Shown in pieces: positions 17,693 through 26,870 of a stretch of DNA of 61,391 nucleotides (the first letter of the stretch is position 1; every line of letters starts with the position of its first letter). The DNA lies in contig CALXRL010000080.1 in the NCBI GenBank assembly GCA_944390735.1, positions 1 to 61,391 on the forward strand, given 5' to 3'. The notes below the pieces were generated by a model. That model had not been told where the DNA came from. It saw only the letters and a list, made by a program, of their open reading frames with translations, and did not search any database. The translations under genes and the position numbers were made by a program. Origin of the DNA: an uncultured Victivallales bacterium (GTDB lineage Bacteria > Verrucomicrobiota > Lentisphaeria > Victivallales > UBA1829).

Positions 17693-18496
17693 TTAAAGAT
17701 TCTGCTTGACGTATTCGACGGCGTTGTCGAAGATGACTTTTCCCTCGCCCCACTGCGGAAGTCTGCCCTGAAGCTTCTGAGTCTGCCAGTCCGGCGCATT
17801 GAACGGCGATAGGAAGGCTTCCGGATGAGGCATCAGTCCGAAAACGCGTCCGGTCGGATCGCAGATTCCCGCGATGTCGTGGATGGAACCATTCGGATTG
17901 TCGGGGAAGCCGGCCGGTTTGTTTCCGTCCTTGTCGGCATAGCGGAGCGCAACCAGATTTTCCTGTTCGATTTTGTCGATGATTTCCGGGGAGGCGATGA
18001 ATTTTCCCTCTCCGTGGCGGATCGGCATGCGGATCTTGTCGATGCCCCGGGTAAAGACGCATCGGCAGTTCGGATTGGCCTTCATGGTGATCCAGTCGTC
18101 GCGGAAGAGTCCGCTGTCGTTGTGCGCGAGGGCGGCCTGCTGGGTGAATCGCTGTCCGTCCAGCGCCGGGACGAGCCCGAGACGGGTCAGCGTCTGGAAT
18201 CCGTTGCAGATGCCGATGACAAGACGGCCCGAATCAATGAAGGAGCTGAGCTCTTCGTTGAGTTTGAACTTGATCTTGTTGGCAAACACGGTTCCGGACC
18301 CCAGGTGATCGCCGAAGGAAAATCCCCCGATGAACGCCAGAATGTGGTATTTCTGTATGGTTTCCTTGCCGGAAAGCAGATCGTTGATGTGAACCAGAGA
18401 CGCCTCGCCGCCGGCAGAACGGAATGCCGCGGCGGTCTCTTTTTCGCAGTTTAAGCCGACCCCGGTGATGATGAGTGCTTTTGCCTGATTTGCCAT
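17693..18496 (-). CDS. purQ: Phosphoribosylformylglycinamidine synthase, glutaminase subunit
   Basis: 267 residues, class I glutamine amidotransferase. It supplies ammonia for FGAM formation in purine synthesis. The nucleophile is in GICNGFQ, the catalytic His/Glu in MPHPEAF, and the N-terminus (KALIITGVGLNCEKETAAAF) and GGFSFGDHLGSG are those of PurQ. It is a stand-alone subunit, so a separate PurL must be encoded elsewhere. AAGGAG precedes the ATG. Confidence 0.93.
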   Translation of the reverse strand: MANQAKALIITGVGLNCEKETAAAFRSAGGEASLVHINDLLSGKETIQKYHILAFIGGFSFGDHLGSGTVFANKIKFKLNEELSSFIDSGRLVIGICNGFQTLTRLGLVPALDGQRFTQQAALAHNDSGLFRDDWITMKANPNCRCVFTRGIDKIRMPIRHGEGKFIASPEIIDKIEQENLVALRYADKDGNKPAGFPDNPNGSIHDIAGICDPTGRVFGLMPHPEAFLSPFNAPDWQTQKLQGRLPQWGEGKVIFDNAVEYVKQNL

Positions 18497-18530
18497 GATC
18501 GTGTGAACTCCTTAAAAATGTATGGCTTAA

Positions 18531-18559
18531 AATTTAGTCCGGTTTTGTGAAGAAATCAA
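18531..18559 (-). promoter_or_regulatory. Promoter of purQ
   Basis: On the - strand TTGATT (18554-18559) and TAAATT (18531-18536) with a 17-bp spacer, 34 bp upstream of the purQ ATG. Confidence 0.55.
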
Positions 18560-18612
18560 CCTTCCTCCGTGAAAAATTGTCCCGATTCCTTGAGAAAAAC
18601 CGCTTTCCCCGG

Positions 18613-18641
18613 TTGAAAAGAACGGGATTGTGTGGTATTTT
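18613..18641 (+). promoter_or_regulatory. Promoter of the iorAB-paaK operon
   Basis: TTGAAA (18613-18618) and TATTTT (18636-18641) with a 17-bp spacer, 48 bp before the iorA ATG at 18690. It is divergent from the purQ promoter. Confidence 0.6.
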
Positions 18642-18689
18642 GCGCGATGAGAATTGAATGGGATTTCAACAAACAGCAATGAGGTGAAA

Positions 18690-20282
18690 ATGTTCCCCGG
18701 AAAAGTAATTTTGAGCGGAGATGAAGCCGTCGCATACGGCGCATATGCCGCATCGGTCGCATTGGGGTCCGGATATCCCGGAACGCCCTCCACGGAAATT
18801 CTGGAGACGCTGTCGCGGATCGGCGGCAGAGCGGAATGGGCTCCGAATGAAAAAGTCGCTCTGGAAGTCGGAATCGGCGTATCCTTCGCCGGAGGACGCA
18901 GCATTGTCACAATGAAACATGTCGGGGTGAACGTTGCCGCGGATCCGCTGTTCACGCTTGCCTATACCGGCGTCACGGGCGGACTCGTTCTCGTATCCGC
19001 GGACGATCCTGGGCTTGCGTCCAGTCAGAATGAGCAGGACAACCGCAACTACGCCAAGGCGGCAAAACTGCTTATGCTGGAGCCCTCCGATTCGCAGGAG
19101 GCCTATGACTTCACGGTTCTGGCGTTCGAGCTCTCCGAAAAGTTCGATATCCCGGTGCTTCTGCGCATGACGACCCGCGTCTGCCATTCGCAGGGCGTGG
19201 TGAATCTCTGGAAGGAACGGGAGAACGCCAGGGAGATCCCCTATGAAAAGAATGTCCACAAGCGCGTGATGGTTCCGGCCTTTGCAAAAGGGGCGCATGT
19301 CAAACTGGAAAACATTATGAAGGAGATCGAGGCGTTTGCGGAGACGTCCGCTCTCGAGGATGTGAAAAAAGGATCGCCGGAGCTGGGAATCATCTGTTCC
19401 GGCGTTGCCTATCAGCATGTCTGTGAAGCGGCTCCGGAAGCCTCCGTGCTGAAACTCGGACTGACCTGGCCGCTGCCGAAGAAGAAGATCGCGGCGTTTG
19501 CCGCCTCGGTGAAACGCTGCATCGTGGTGGAGGAGGGCGACCGCTTCCTGGCCGACGCCATCGCCTCCGCCGGAATTCCGGTGGAACCCAAACCGGATTC
19601 CCTGCTGTTCGGGGAACTGGATGTGACGCGCGTCCGCAAACAGATCCGTCGGGATGAGACTCCGGATCCGGCGCCGAAGGCCGGCCGGGCGCCGCAGCTC
19701 TGTCCGGGGTGTCCGCATCGGAAATCGTTTGAAACGCTGCGCGATCTCGGGTGCATTGTTTCCGGCGACATCGGATGTTATACGCTGGGAACGCTGCCGC
19801 CGTTCAGTGCGATGGATATGTGCGTCTGCATGGGGGCGAGCATCGGGGTCGGACTCGGACTGCGGCATACGCTGAAGGAGACGGATGCGCGCCGGGTGGT
19901 CAGCGTCATCGGGGACAGCACCTTCCTGCACAGCGGGCTGACCGGAATCGTGGAGATGGTTTACAACCGTCCCGCGACCGGGCATCTGGTGGTTATTCTG
20001 GACAACTCCACCACGGCCATGACGGGACTTCAGGAGAATCCGTCGACCGGACGGCATCTCAATCTGGATCCGGCGTATCCGGTCGATCTGGCGGCCGTCT
20101 GCAAGGCGCTTGGCGTGGACCATGTGGACACGGTGGACACCACGCTCGAAACCGAGCGCTTCCGCGAACTGGTGAAGGAGCGTCTCGCCTCCAACGGCGT
20201 CAATGTGATTATTGCAAAACGTCCCTGCATCCTTCAGATGAAGAAACTGGCTAAACTGGCAAAAAAGGAATCGGTGAAATGA
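18690..20282 (+). CDS. iorA: Indolepyruvate:ferredoxin oxidoreductase, alpha subunit (short form)
   Basis: 530 residues from the ATG at 18690, just after GAGGTG. IorAB oxidatively decarboxylates aryl pyruvates (from Trp, Phe, Tyr) to aryl-acetyl-CoA with ferredoxin as acceptor. The N-terminal pyrimidine-binding domain (GYPGTPSTEILETL) and C-terminal thiamine diphosphate domain (CPGCPHRKSFETL, GDIGCYTLG, GDSTFLHSGLTG) are complete. The protein stops at RPCILQMKKLAKLAKKESVK with no C-terminal 2x[4Fe-4S] ferredoxin domain, which the ~600-residue archaeal-type IorA carries. It overlaps iorB by 4 bp. Confidence 0.93.
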   Translation: MFPGKVILSGDEAVAYGAYAASVALGSGYPGTPSTEILETLSRIGGRAEWAPNEKVALEVGIGVSFAGGRSIVTMKHVGVNVAADPLFTLAYTGVTGGLVLVSADDPGLASSQNEQDNRNYAKAAKLLMLEPSDSQEAYDFTVLAFELSEKFDIPVLLRMTTRVCHSQGVVNLWKERENAREIPYEKNVHKRVMVPAFAKGAHVKLENIMKEIEAFAETSALEDVKKGSPELGIICSGVAYQHVCEAAPEASVLKLGLTWPLPKKKIAAFAASVKRCIVVEEGDRFLADAIASAGIPVEPKPDSLLFGELDVTRVRKQIRRDETPDPAPKAGRAPQLCPGCPHRKSFETLRDLGCIVSGDIGCYTLGTLPPFSAMDMCVCMGASIGVGLGLRHTLKETDARRVVSVIGDSTFLHSGLTGIVEMVYNRPATGHLVVILDNSTTAMTGLQENPSTGRHLNLDPAYPVDLAAVCKALGVDHVDTVDTTLETERFRELVKERLASNGVNVIIAKRPCILQMKKLAKLAKKESVK

Positions 20283-20752
20283 GTGCGGAGCTCGTAAATG
20301 TGGTGTTCGCCGGAATCGGCGGACAGGGAATCATTCTCGCCAGCGACATGCTGACGGAGGCGGCGTTCAAAAGCGGATATGACGTCAAAAAAAGCGAACT
20401 GCACGGCATGAGCCAGCGCGGAGGATCCGTCAGCAGCGATGTCCGTTTCGGGACCAAAGTCTGGAGCCCGATGGTGCCGCGCGGCGAGGCGGATTATCTG
20501 GTCGTGCTTTCGGAGGATCAGGTGGAGGTCTGCGGCGACATGCTCAAACCGGGCGGCGTGCTGCTGACGCCGTCGCTTCTCGGCGATTACAATCCGGGCC
20601 GCAGTCTGAATATCGCGATGCTGGGAGCCCTGAACGCGCATCTCCGCTTTCCTGAGGAACTCTGGGTCGAACTGATCCGAGACAAGTTCAAAGGCGAGCT
20701 GGCCGATGCGAATATCGAAGCGTTCCGAAAAGGTGCCGCAGGCGTAAAATAA
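20279..20752 (+). CDS. iorB: Indolepyruvate:ferredoxin oxidoreductase, beta subunit (short)
   Basis: 157 residues, about 30 shorter than typical IorB. It is the gamma-type CoA-binding domain of 2-oxoacid:ferredoxin oxidoreductases: VFAGIGGQGIILASDML, SELHGMSQRGGSV and ADYLVVLSEDQVE. It is coupled to iorA by an ATGA overlap and followed after 20 bp by paaK. Together they make and activate aryl-acetates in amino-acid fermentation. Confidence 0.92.
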   Translation: MSAELVNVVFAGIGGQGIILASDMLTEAAFKSGYDVKKSELHGMSQRGGSVSSDVRFGTKVWSPMVPRGEADYLVVLSEDQVEVCGDMLKPGGVLLTPSLLGDYNPGRSLNIAMLGALNAHLRFPEELWVELIRDKFKGELADANIEAFRKGAAGVK

Positions 20753-20772
20753 CACGGAGGAGAGCGCGCCCC

Positions 20773-22092
20773 ATGATGAAAAATTACAATCCGGTCAGCG
20801 CCCAGGATTACCTTCCCAGGGAGCTGCTGAAACAAATTCAGCTGCAGCGTCTTCAGAAGATCGTGGCGCACGAGTATGAACACGTTCCGGTCTACCGCGA
20901 ACGAATGGATGAACGAGGAGTGAAACCGGAACACATCAAGACGCTGAAGGATATTGCGCTTCTGCCGTTCATGATGAAAAAGGATCTCCGCGACACCTAT
21001 CCCTTCGGTCTCTTCGCCATGGAGATGAGCGATGTGGTGCGTCTTCACGCATCCAGCGGAACAACCGGGAAACCGATCGTGGTCGGGTACAGCAAGGAGG
21101 ACATCGACGTCTGGGTCTCCTGCATGATGCGCGCGCTTGTGGCGGCGGGCGTGGGGCCCGGAGACATCATTCAGAACTCCTATGGATACGGACTTTTCAC
21201 GGGAGGACTCGGTGCTCACTACGGAATCGAGAATCTCGGAGCGACCGTGGTGCCGACCTCCGGAGGCAATACGGAACGGCAGGTCATGCTGATGCGCGAC
21301 TTCGGCGTCACGGGCATCACCTGCACGCCGACCTATTTTATTCATCTCTGTGAAAAGGCGCTTCAGATGGGACTGGATGTCCGCGATTTCCCGATCCGGG
21401 TCGGTCTCTTCGGCGCGGAGCCGTGGACCGAAGAGATGCGCAAACGGATCGAAGGACTTTCCGGGGTCGAGGCGTTCGATATTTACGGTCTTTCCGAAAT
21501 GAGCGGGCCCGGCGTCGGCATCGAATGCGAATGTCACAGCGGACTTCACATCTTTGAAGATCATTTCTATCCGGAGATCATTGATCCCGACACCTGCGAA
21601 GTGCTGCCGGACGGTGAAGAAGGGGAACTGGTTTTCACCACCATCTCGAAATATGCCATGCCGATGATCCGCTACCGGACACGCGACATCACGCACATCA
21701 TCGACGAACCGTGCGCCTGCGGCAGAACGATCCGTCGGATTGCGCGGATCTCCCGCCGCAGCGATGATATGTTTATTGTACGCGGAGTGAACGTGTTCCC
21801 GTCGCAGGTGGAGTCGGCGCTTCTTGCGGTTGAGGGATCGCTGCCGCACTACCGGATCCTTCTGACGCGCCGTCCGGACGGACTGGACAATATGACCGTG
21901 GAAGTTGAAATTTCCGGCGGATTTGACAAGATCAAGACGCTGGAAGAGCTTCAGGCGAAGTTTTCGCATTCCGTGGAACGGATTCTCGGCATTCACGCCG
22001 TCATCAAGATGGTGCCGCCGAATACGATTCCGCGCAGCGAGGGGAAGGCCCGCCGGGTCTTTGACAACCGAATGAATCCGACCAATCAATAA
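20773..22092 (+). CDS. paaK: Phenylacetate-CoA ligase
   Basis: 439 residues, adenylate-forming enzyme. The ATP-binding loop is LHASSGTTGKPIVVGYS, followed by FDIYGLSEMSGPGVG, MIRYRTRDITHI and the C-terminal RGVNVFPSQVES. It interconverts arylacetate and arylacetyl-CoA. Next to iorAB it likely runs toward acid release with ATP gain (or re-activates aryl acids), as in anaerobic amino-acid degraders. An ACT-domain protein follows after 18 bp, an arrangement common in these clusters. Confidence 0.94.
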   Translation: MMKNYNPVSAQDYLPRELLKQIQLQRLQKIVAHEYEHVPVYRERMDERGVKPEHIKTLKDIALLPFMMKKDLRDTYPFGLFAMEMSDVVRLHASSGTTGKPIVVGYSKEDIDVWVSCMMRALVAAGVGPGDIIQNSYGYGLFTGGLGAHYGIENLGATVVPTSGGNTERQVMLMRDFGVTGITCTPTYFIHLCEKALQMGLDVRDFPIRVGLFGAEPWTEEMRKRIEGLSGVEAFDIYGLSEMSGPGVGIECECHSGLHIFEDHFYPEIIDPDTCEVLPDGEEGELVFTTISKYAMPMIRYRTRDITHIIDEPCACGRTIRRIARISRRSDDMFIVRGVNVFPSQVESALLAVEGSLPHYRILLTRRPDGLDNMTVEVEISGGFDKIKTLEELQAKFSHSVERILGIHAVIKMVPPNTIPRSEGKARRVFDNRMNPTNQ

Positions 22093-22110
22093 AGGAAAGG
22101 AGAATCTGAA

Positions 22111-22548
22111 ATGAAATTGAAGCAGATTTCTGTTTTTGTGGAGAACAAGCCGGGCTCCGTAGGCTATCCGTGCAAGGTTCTGGCCGATGCCGGAATCAAT
22201 ATCACGACCCTCACGCTTGCGGACACCAAGGATTTCGGAATTCTCCGAATCATTTCCAAAAACTGGCAGGAGGCATATGATGTGCTGAAAGCCCGGAAAT
22301 TCGCGGTCAGCGTGAACGATGTGGTTGCGCTGGAGGTGGAAAATACGCCCGGCGGACTCTCCCGTGTGCTGGAAGCTCTGGAGCGTCAGGGACTCAACGT
22401 GGAGTATATGTATGCCTCCGTATTCGGCGTGCACAACCGGGCGGTGCTGATCTTCCGCTTTGACGACACCGATTCCGCCGTGGAAAAACTGGCCGGATGC
22501 CCCGATTTGAAAATCGTCGATTCGGAACTCTTCTTCTCTCTGAAATAA
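22111..22548 (+). CDS. Tandem ACT-domain regulatory protein
   Basis: 145 residues made of two ACT domains (QISVFVENKPGSVGYPCKVL at 4-70 and VVALEVENTPGGLSRVLEAL at 72-145). ACT domains bind amino acids. It has no catalytic domain, and with its place behind iorAB-paaK it is likely to sense an aromatic or branched amino acid and modulate the pathway. AAAGGAG precedes the ATG. Confidence 0.86.
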   Translation: MKLKQISVFVENKPGSVGYPCKVLADAGINITTLTLADTKDFGILRIISKNWQEAYDVLKARKFAVSVNDVVALEVENTPGGLSRVLEALERQGLNVEYMYASVFGVHNRAVLIFRFDDTDSAVEKLAGCPDLKIVDSELFFSLK

Positions 22549-22569
22549 CAATGACAAGGAGGAACTCAG

Positions 22570-23295
22570 ATGAAGACCTGGAACAAACTTCTGATTGCCG
22601 GATTTGCCGCGCTCCCGCTTCTGTTCGCGGGATGTGCCACAAATGAACCCGCCGCGCCCGTGGATGCGGCTCAGACTCAGGAATTGAAAAATGTGATTGT
22701 GGATGACTCGCTGGAAAAGGATATTCAGATCTCCTTTGCCCGCCGCTGGCTCTCGGAAACCGGTGTCACCAATGTGGCCATCCGGGGACGGGTCCGCGCC
22801 AGCACCTTCTGCGAATGGATGTTCTGCGCGTACAAGAACATCACGCTTGCCTACCGTTTCGCCTGGTACAACGACAAGGGCGTGGAAATTCCGGAAAACA
22901 CCACACCGAAATGGTTCACGGTCGAGGTGCAGTACGATGAGGTGATCGGCTTTACCTCCGCTGCTCCGAACAAGAACTGCAAGGAATACAAACTCTTCAT
23001 CAAACAGCTGAAGGCGGAAGATTCCGAATCGTTCAAGAAGGCTCAGCCGGCCATTGAGAAAAAAGAGGAGACCAATGCGATTTCGGAAAACGCCTCCTCT
23101 TCTCCCAAAAAAGGAACCGTTGCATCCCAGATTAAAACGGCTCCCTCCGCGGTGACGCCCCTGAAAGTCGAAAAGAAAAACAGTGAAGAGGCGGAAGCCG
23201 ACGCCGCGGCGATCCGTCAGGCCACCCCTCAGGGGAAAGCCGCTCCCGCAAAGAACGTAAAACAGAGTGGAAAAACACAGCCGGAGAAAAAATAA
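22570..23295 (+). CDS. YcfL-like (DUF1425) lipoprotein with a long charged tail
   Basis: 241 residues. The lipoprotein signal is MKTWNKLLIAGFAALPLLFAGC. Residues about 35-150 match the DUF1425/YcfL fold (YRFAWYNDKGVEIPENTTPKWFTVEV). The last 90 residues are a Lys/Glu/Ala/Pro-rich low-complexity tail not found in E. coli YcfL, perhaps a peptidoglycan-spanning region. YcfL is associated with LpoB in cell-wall synthesis control; a similar role here is inference. Ribosome-binding site AAGGAGG. Confidence 0.75.
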   Translation: MKTWNKLLIAGFAALPLLFAGCATNEPAAPVDAAQTQELKNVIVDDSLEKDIQISFARRWLSETGVTNVAIRGRVRASTFCEWMFCAYKNITLAYRFAWYNDKGVEIPENTTPKWFTVEVQYDEVIGFTSAAPNKNCKEYKLFIKQLKAEDSESFKKAQPAIEKKEETNAISENASSSPKKGTVASQIKTAPSAVTPLKVEKKNSEEAEADAAAIRQATPQGKAAPAKNVKQSGKTQPEKK

Positions 23296-23336
23296 TCTCC
23301 TCCGGATTGCAACATTGAAAAGAAAAGGTACGACCC

Positions 23337-23714
23337 ATGGTAAAACTTGATTTCGCAAAAGGCGGCGGACTTCTCCCCGCCATTGCCCAGGATTGGAAAA
23401 CCGGTGAGGTTCTGATGCTCGCCTACATCAACGAAGAGGCCTGGAACGAGACGCTCAAAACCGGAAACGCCACCTACTGGACACGCTCCCGTCAGAAACT
23501 CTGGCGCAAGGGGGAGGAGTCCGGAAACGTCCAGAAAGTGAAGGAGATCTATGTGGACTGTGACGAGGATACCGTCATATTCAAAGTCGAGCAGATCGGC
23601 GGCGCGGCCTGTCACGAAGGCTATCGTTCCTGCTTTTTCCGGAAGTATGAGAACGGGGAGCTCAAGGTGATCGGCGAACGCGTGTTCGATCCTGCGAAGG
23701 TCTATAAGAAGTGA
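23337..23714 (+). CDS. hisI: Phosphoribosyl-AMP cyclohydrolase
   Basis: 125 residues, single-domain HisI (no HisE). It opens the purine ring of PR-AMP in histidine synthesis. The metal-binding motif [15 protein letters not shown] and [13 protein letters not shown], with [13 protein letters not shown] and [11 protein letters not shown], define the family. The GTG start of the murB-ddl fusion overlaps its stop by 4 bp. Confidence 0.95.
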   Translation: MVKLDFAKGGGLLPAIAQDWKTGEVLMLAYINEEAWNETLKTGNATYWTRSRQKLWRKGEESGNVQKVKEIYVDCDEDTVIFKVEQIGGAACHEGYRSCFFRKYENGELKVIGERVFDPAKVYKK

Positions 23715-25564
23715 CTCTCCCGTCCCTGCGTGAATTGACAAGCCGATTCCCGGGGACGGCGGCAACGGATTCCGCCCGCTGGGCGGATTATACATCCATG
23801 GGAGCCGGGACATCCCGCTTTTTTCTGGCGGAAGCGGCAACCATGGATGAACTGTCTCGACTGCTCGGATTTTTTCGCGAGAGAAAGATCGGAATCTTTC
23901 CTCTGGGAGACGGAACGAACCTGATCGGATCGGACCGGCCGCTGGAAAAGGTGGTGATTCGGCTCACCGGAGAGTTCCGGAAGTGTGTGCTTCGGGAGGG
24001 ATCAAGGTGGATCGAGGCGGGAGCGGGGTGCCGTCTTGCCGACCTGATCCGATTTGCCTGCGGATGCGGACTTGGCGGTGCGTCCGGTTTGTCCGGCATT
24101 CCCGGAACGGTCGGAGGAGCGCTGCGGATGAACGCGGGCGCCAGAGGAATGGAAATCGCGGATTTCGTCCGGGAGGTCGACTGTGTTTTCCCGGAAACGG
24201 GCGAGCGACGGTCCTTCCGGCCCCGACGGGAGGAGTGGGGATACCGCATGTCGCCCCTGCCGGAAAACGGACTGATTCTCCGGGCAGTGTTTGAATTCCA
24301 ACGCGTGGAGGCGGAACAGGAAAAACGCCTCCTCGCATTTGAGCGCGAACGCAGGAACCGGACGACGCCGAAGGGCCGATCCGCCGGAAGCGTCTTCCGC
24401 AATCCGTCCGGTTCGCTTCCCGCGGGACGTCTGCTGGAAGAGGCCGGTTGTAAAATGCGGGGAAAAGGCGGACTTTTTGTCAGTTCCGCCCATGCCAACT
24501 GGATCGTGAACCTTGAAAAAAACGTATCGGAATCGGATTGCACCGATCTGGCCGCGGAAATGGCTTCGCGTGTGAAGAGCTTCTGCGGTGCAGCTTTGCA
24601 AACGGAATGGAGGTTTGTCAATATGGATTCGAAACAGAAAATCGATGCATCTTCCGCGCCGCTGAATATTCTTCTTCTGAAGGGGGGAACCAGTGCGGAA
24701 CGCGAGGTCTCGCTGGTCTCCGGGGCGGCTGTGGCGGAAGCGCTCCGGCAGGCGGGACATCATGTAAAAGAATATGATATTACCGAACTGAAAGTTACCG
24801 AGGAAATGCGCCGTGCGGATGTGGTCTATCCGGTTCTTCACGGAGGGTTCGGGGAAGATGGCCGTCTTCAGAAAATGCTGGAGGATGCCGGAATCAAATT
24901 TGTCGGTTCCACTTCGCAGGCCTGCATCGACATCATGGACAAGATTGCAAGCAAAAAGATCATGACCGCGAACGGAATCCGGACGCCGGGAAGCATGATC
25001 GCCGACCGGATCGACACCCCGTTCCCCGAGGAGATGGGACTGCCGCTGATTGTCAAACCGCCGAAAGAGGGGTCCACCTTCGGTTTGACCCTTGTCACGG
25101 ACCGGTCGCAATGGCACGATGCACTGGAGCTTTCGTTCCGTCACGGAGCACCGGCTCTGGTGGAGGAATACATCAAAGGAATTGAGGCAACCGTCGGCAT
25201 TCTTGACGGGAAGGCGTTGCCGCTCATCGAGATCCGTTATCCGGGAGCGCTCTATGACTACGATGCGAAATATACGCATGCGCATGGAGAAACGCAGTAT
25301 CTCTGTCCGCCGACCGGCATCTCGGAAAAGGCTCAGAAGGAGGCGCAGGATTTTGCCCTGCGGTTTTATCATGCCGTCGGAGCGCGCGACATGCTGCGGG
25401 TCGATGTGATTGTGTCCGACAAGGATGATTCCGTCTGGGTTCTGGAAGGCAACGGTCTGCCGGGATGCACGCCGAGCAGTCTGCTGCCGAAGGCCGCACA
25501 GACGGCGGGAATCGCTTTCCCGGAAATGTGTTCCCGTCTGGCGCGTGCAGCCGCGGAACGCTGA
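23711..25564 (+). CDS. murB-ddl: MurB-Ddl fusion: UDP-MurNAc dehydrogenase / D-Ala-D-Ala ligase
   Basis: A single open frame of 617 residues. Residues 1-304 are MurB (FAD-dependent reduction of UDP-GlcNAc-enolpyruvate): [28 protein letters not shown], the catalytic Ser in AGSVFRNP and [14 protein letters not shown]. Residues 305-617 are Ddl: [27 protein letters not shown] ATP loop, [14 protein letters not shown] and [16 protein letters not shown]. The join is minimal: MurB's final strand EWRFVN runs directly into Met305, which still has a good Shine-Dalgarno (24609-24613, 9-nt spacing). Thus Ddl may also be made alone. Both act in cytoplasmic peptidoglycan precursor synthesis. Confidence 0.93.
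   Translation: MTLPSLRELTSRFPGTAATDSARWADYTSMGAGTSRFFLAEAATMDELSRLLGFFRERKIGIFPLGDGTNLIGSDRPLEKVVIRLTGEFRKCVLREGSRWIEAGAGCRLADLIRFACGCGLGGASGLSGIPGTVGGALRMNAGARGMEIADFVREVDCVFPETGERRSFRPRREEWGYRMSPLPENGLILRAVFEFQRVEAEQEKRLLAFERERRNRTTPKGRSAGSVFRNPSGSLPAGRLLEEAGCKMRGKGGLFVSSAHANWIVNLEKNVSESDCTDLAAEMASRVKSFCGAALQTEWRFVNMDSKQKIDASSAPLNILLLKGGTSAEREVSLVSGAAVAEALRQAGHHVKEYDITELKVTEEMRRADVVYPVLHGGFGEDGRLQKMLEDAGIKFVGSTSQACIDIMDKIASKKIMTANGIRTPGSMIADRIDTPFPEEMGLPLIVKPPKEGSTFGLTLVTDRSQWHDALELSFRHGAPALVEEYIKGIEATVGILDGKALPLIEIRYPGALYDYDAKYTHAHGETQYLCPPTGISEKAQKEAQDFALRFYHAVGARDMLRVDVIVSDKDDSVWVLEGNGLPGCTPSSLLPKAAQTAGIAFPEMCSRLARAAAER
24609..24625 (+). promoter_or_regulatory. Internal ribosome-binding site and ATG for Ddl inside the fusion
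   Basis: GGAGG followed by 9 nt and an in-frame ATG (codon 305 of the fused frame), at the exact domain boundary. It would allow separate translation of a 313-residue Ddl. Confidence 0.65.
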
Positions 25565-25603
25565 GTCGGAACTCCCGGAAAAGCGGAAAGGGAAGGGCGC
25601 AGT

Positions 25604-26197
25604 ATGGGAGATTCCTTCAAAAGAAAAACATTTCTGCTGACAAGTCATGTGTTTGAACCGGAAATTCCTTCCGGGGCGACCTTGGTGTGTCTTCCCCGTC
25701 CTCCCCGGAACGGCGACTGGATCGTCTATGTTCCGTTTGACGGCGACCCCATTTTCCGCCGCTATGTGGAGCAGCCGTCCGGACAGATTCTGCTGGAATC
25801 GCGCAACAGCCGCTACGACAGTTATACGGCGGGAAAGGCCGAACTTCTCTCCCGCGGTCAGCTCTGGACGGTGGTTTCCTTTCACAAGGTCCTGAGCCGG
25901 GAGATCGGAAATCCCTATGCGGAGGCGGAAACGGAACAGGGTGCATCCGGAGGTCTTCGAATGGAACTTTCCTCAGCCTCCGCGCCGCCGGAACGCGGAA
26001 AGGAAGAAGAGCTCCTGACCTTTCCGGAAGCCGGAGCCATTCTGAAGGTCAAACGAACCCGTCTTTACGCGATGCTTCGCACCGGCGAGCTGCGCGCGGT
26101 GAAAATCGGAAAACTCTGGCGCATCAGCCGGAAATCCATAGAAGAATATCTTGCCCGGTCGGTTTATCCGGGAAAACAGTACAGGGAGAATGAGTGA
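25604..26197 (+). CDS. S24-like domain plus excisionase-type HTH protein
   Basis: 197 residues. Residues about 10-80 (SHVFEPEIPSGATLVCLPRP to LLESRNSRY) read like the beta-fold of LexA/S24 C-terminal domains, with the NSRY end motif. Residues about 140-190 (LTFPEAGAILKVKRTRLYAM and AVKIGKLWRISRKSIEEYL) are an excisionase/MerR-type helix-turn-helix (helix_turn_helix_17). The order, sensor-like domain first and DNA-binding domain last, is unlike LexA. It overlaps the acetyltransferase gene (TGATG) and may be a local regulator. Ribosome-binding site GGAAGGG. Confidence 0.62.
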   Translation: MGDSFKRKTFLLTSHVFEPEIPSGATLVCLPRPPRNGDWIVYVPFDGDPIFRRYVEQPSGQILLESRNSRYDSYTAGKAELLSRGQLWTVVSFHKVLSREIGNPYAEAETEQGASGGLRMELSSASAPPERGKEEELLTFPEAGAILKVKRTRLYAMLRTGELRAVKIGKLWRISRKSIEEYLARSVYPGKQYRENE

Positions 26198-26802
26198 TGA
26201 ATTCCATCGAACGAATGAAAAGCGGAAAAATCTACTTCTGCAACGATCCGGAACTGGCAAAGAAGCAGATGGAGTGTCTGGAGATTCTTTACGATTACAA
26301 CCATACCAGACCCTCGGAATCGGAAAAGCGGAGCATGATTCTGAAGACTCTTCTAGCGGAAGTCGGGGAGAACTGCTATGTCGAGCCGCCGCTTCACGCC
26401 AACTGGGGATGCAATACTCACTTTGGAAACAATGTGTATGCCAACTTCAATCTGACGCTGGTGGATGATGTGGATATTTATGTGGGAGACAGCGTGATGT
26501 TCGGTCCGAATGTGACGGTCGCCACGGCGGGTCATCCGATTGATCCGGAACTGCGCCGCCGCGTGGGGCAGTTCAATATTCCGGTTCATATCGGGAACAA
26601 TGTCTGGATTGGAGCGAATTCCATCATTCTGCCGGGCGTCCGGATCGGGGACAACAGCGTGATCGGCGCGGGAAGCGTTGTGACCAAGGATATTCCGGCG
26701 AACGTGGTTGCCGTCGGCAATCCCTGCCGCGTTCTGCGGGAGATTGGGGAACACGACAAAACGTATTATTTCAAAGACCGGAAGATCGAATTCGCAGAGT
26801 AA
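26197..26802 (+). CDS. Maltose/galactoside O-acetyltransferase family protein
   Basis: 201 residues, LacA/Maa/NodL type. An N-terminal Mac domain (RMKSGKIYFCNDPELAKKQM) precedes left-handed beta-helix hexapeptide repeats. These carry the catalytic-loop VATAGHPIDPELRR with its His, and end in GNNVWIGANSIILPGV and IGAGSVVTKDIP. It acetylates sugars with acetyl-CoA. The start at 26197 is coupled to the upstream gene. Confidence 0.9.
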   Translation: MNSIERMKSGKIYFCNDPELAKKQMECLEILYDYNHTRPSESEKRSMILKTLLAEVGENCYVEPPLHANWGCNTHFGNNVYANFNLTLVDDVDIYVGDSVMFGPNVTVATAGHPIDPELRRRVGQFNIPVHIGNNVWIGANSIILPGVRIGDNSVIGAGSVVTKDIPANVVAVGNPCRVLREIGEHDKTYYFKDRKIEFAE

Positions 26803-26870
26803 GCTTCATTTTTTTTATGCGGGGGGGAGGGGAAAGTCAGTCCTGCTTTCCCCCGGGTTCCCGTCCGGTT

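Noticed and set aside
26829..26853. Possible terminator between the acetyltransferase and SGNH genes
   Set aside because: An 8-bp GGGGAAAG/CTTTCCCC stem exists, but neither side is followed by a T-run, so termination cannot be claimed.
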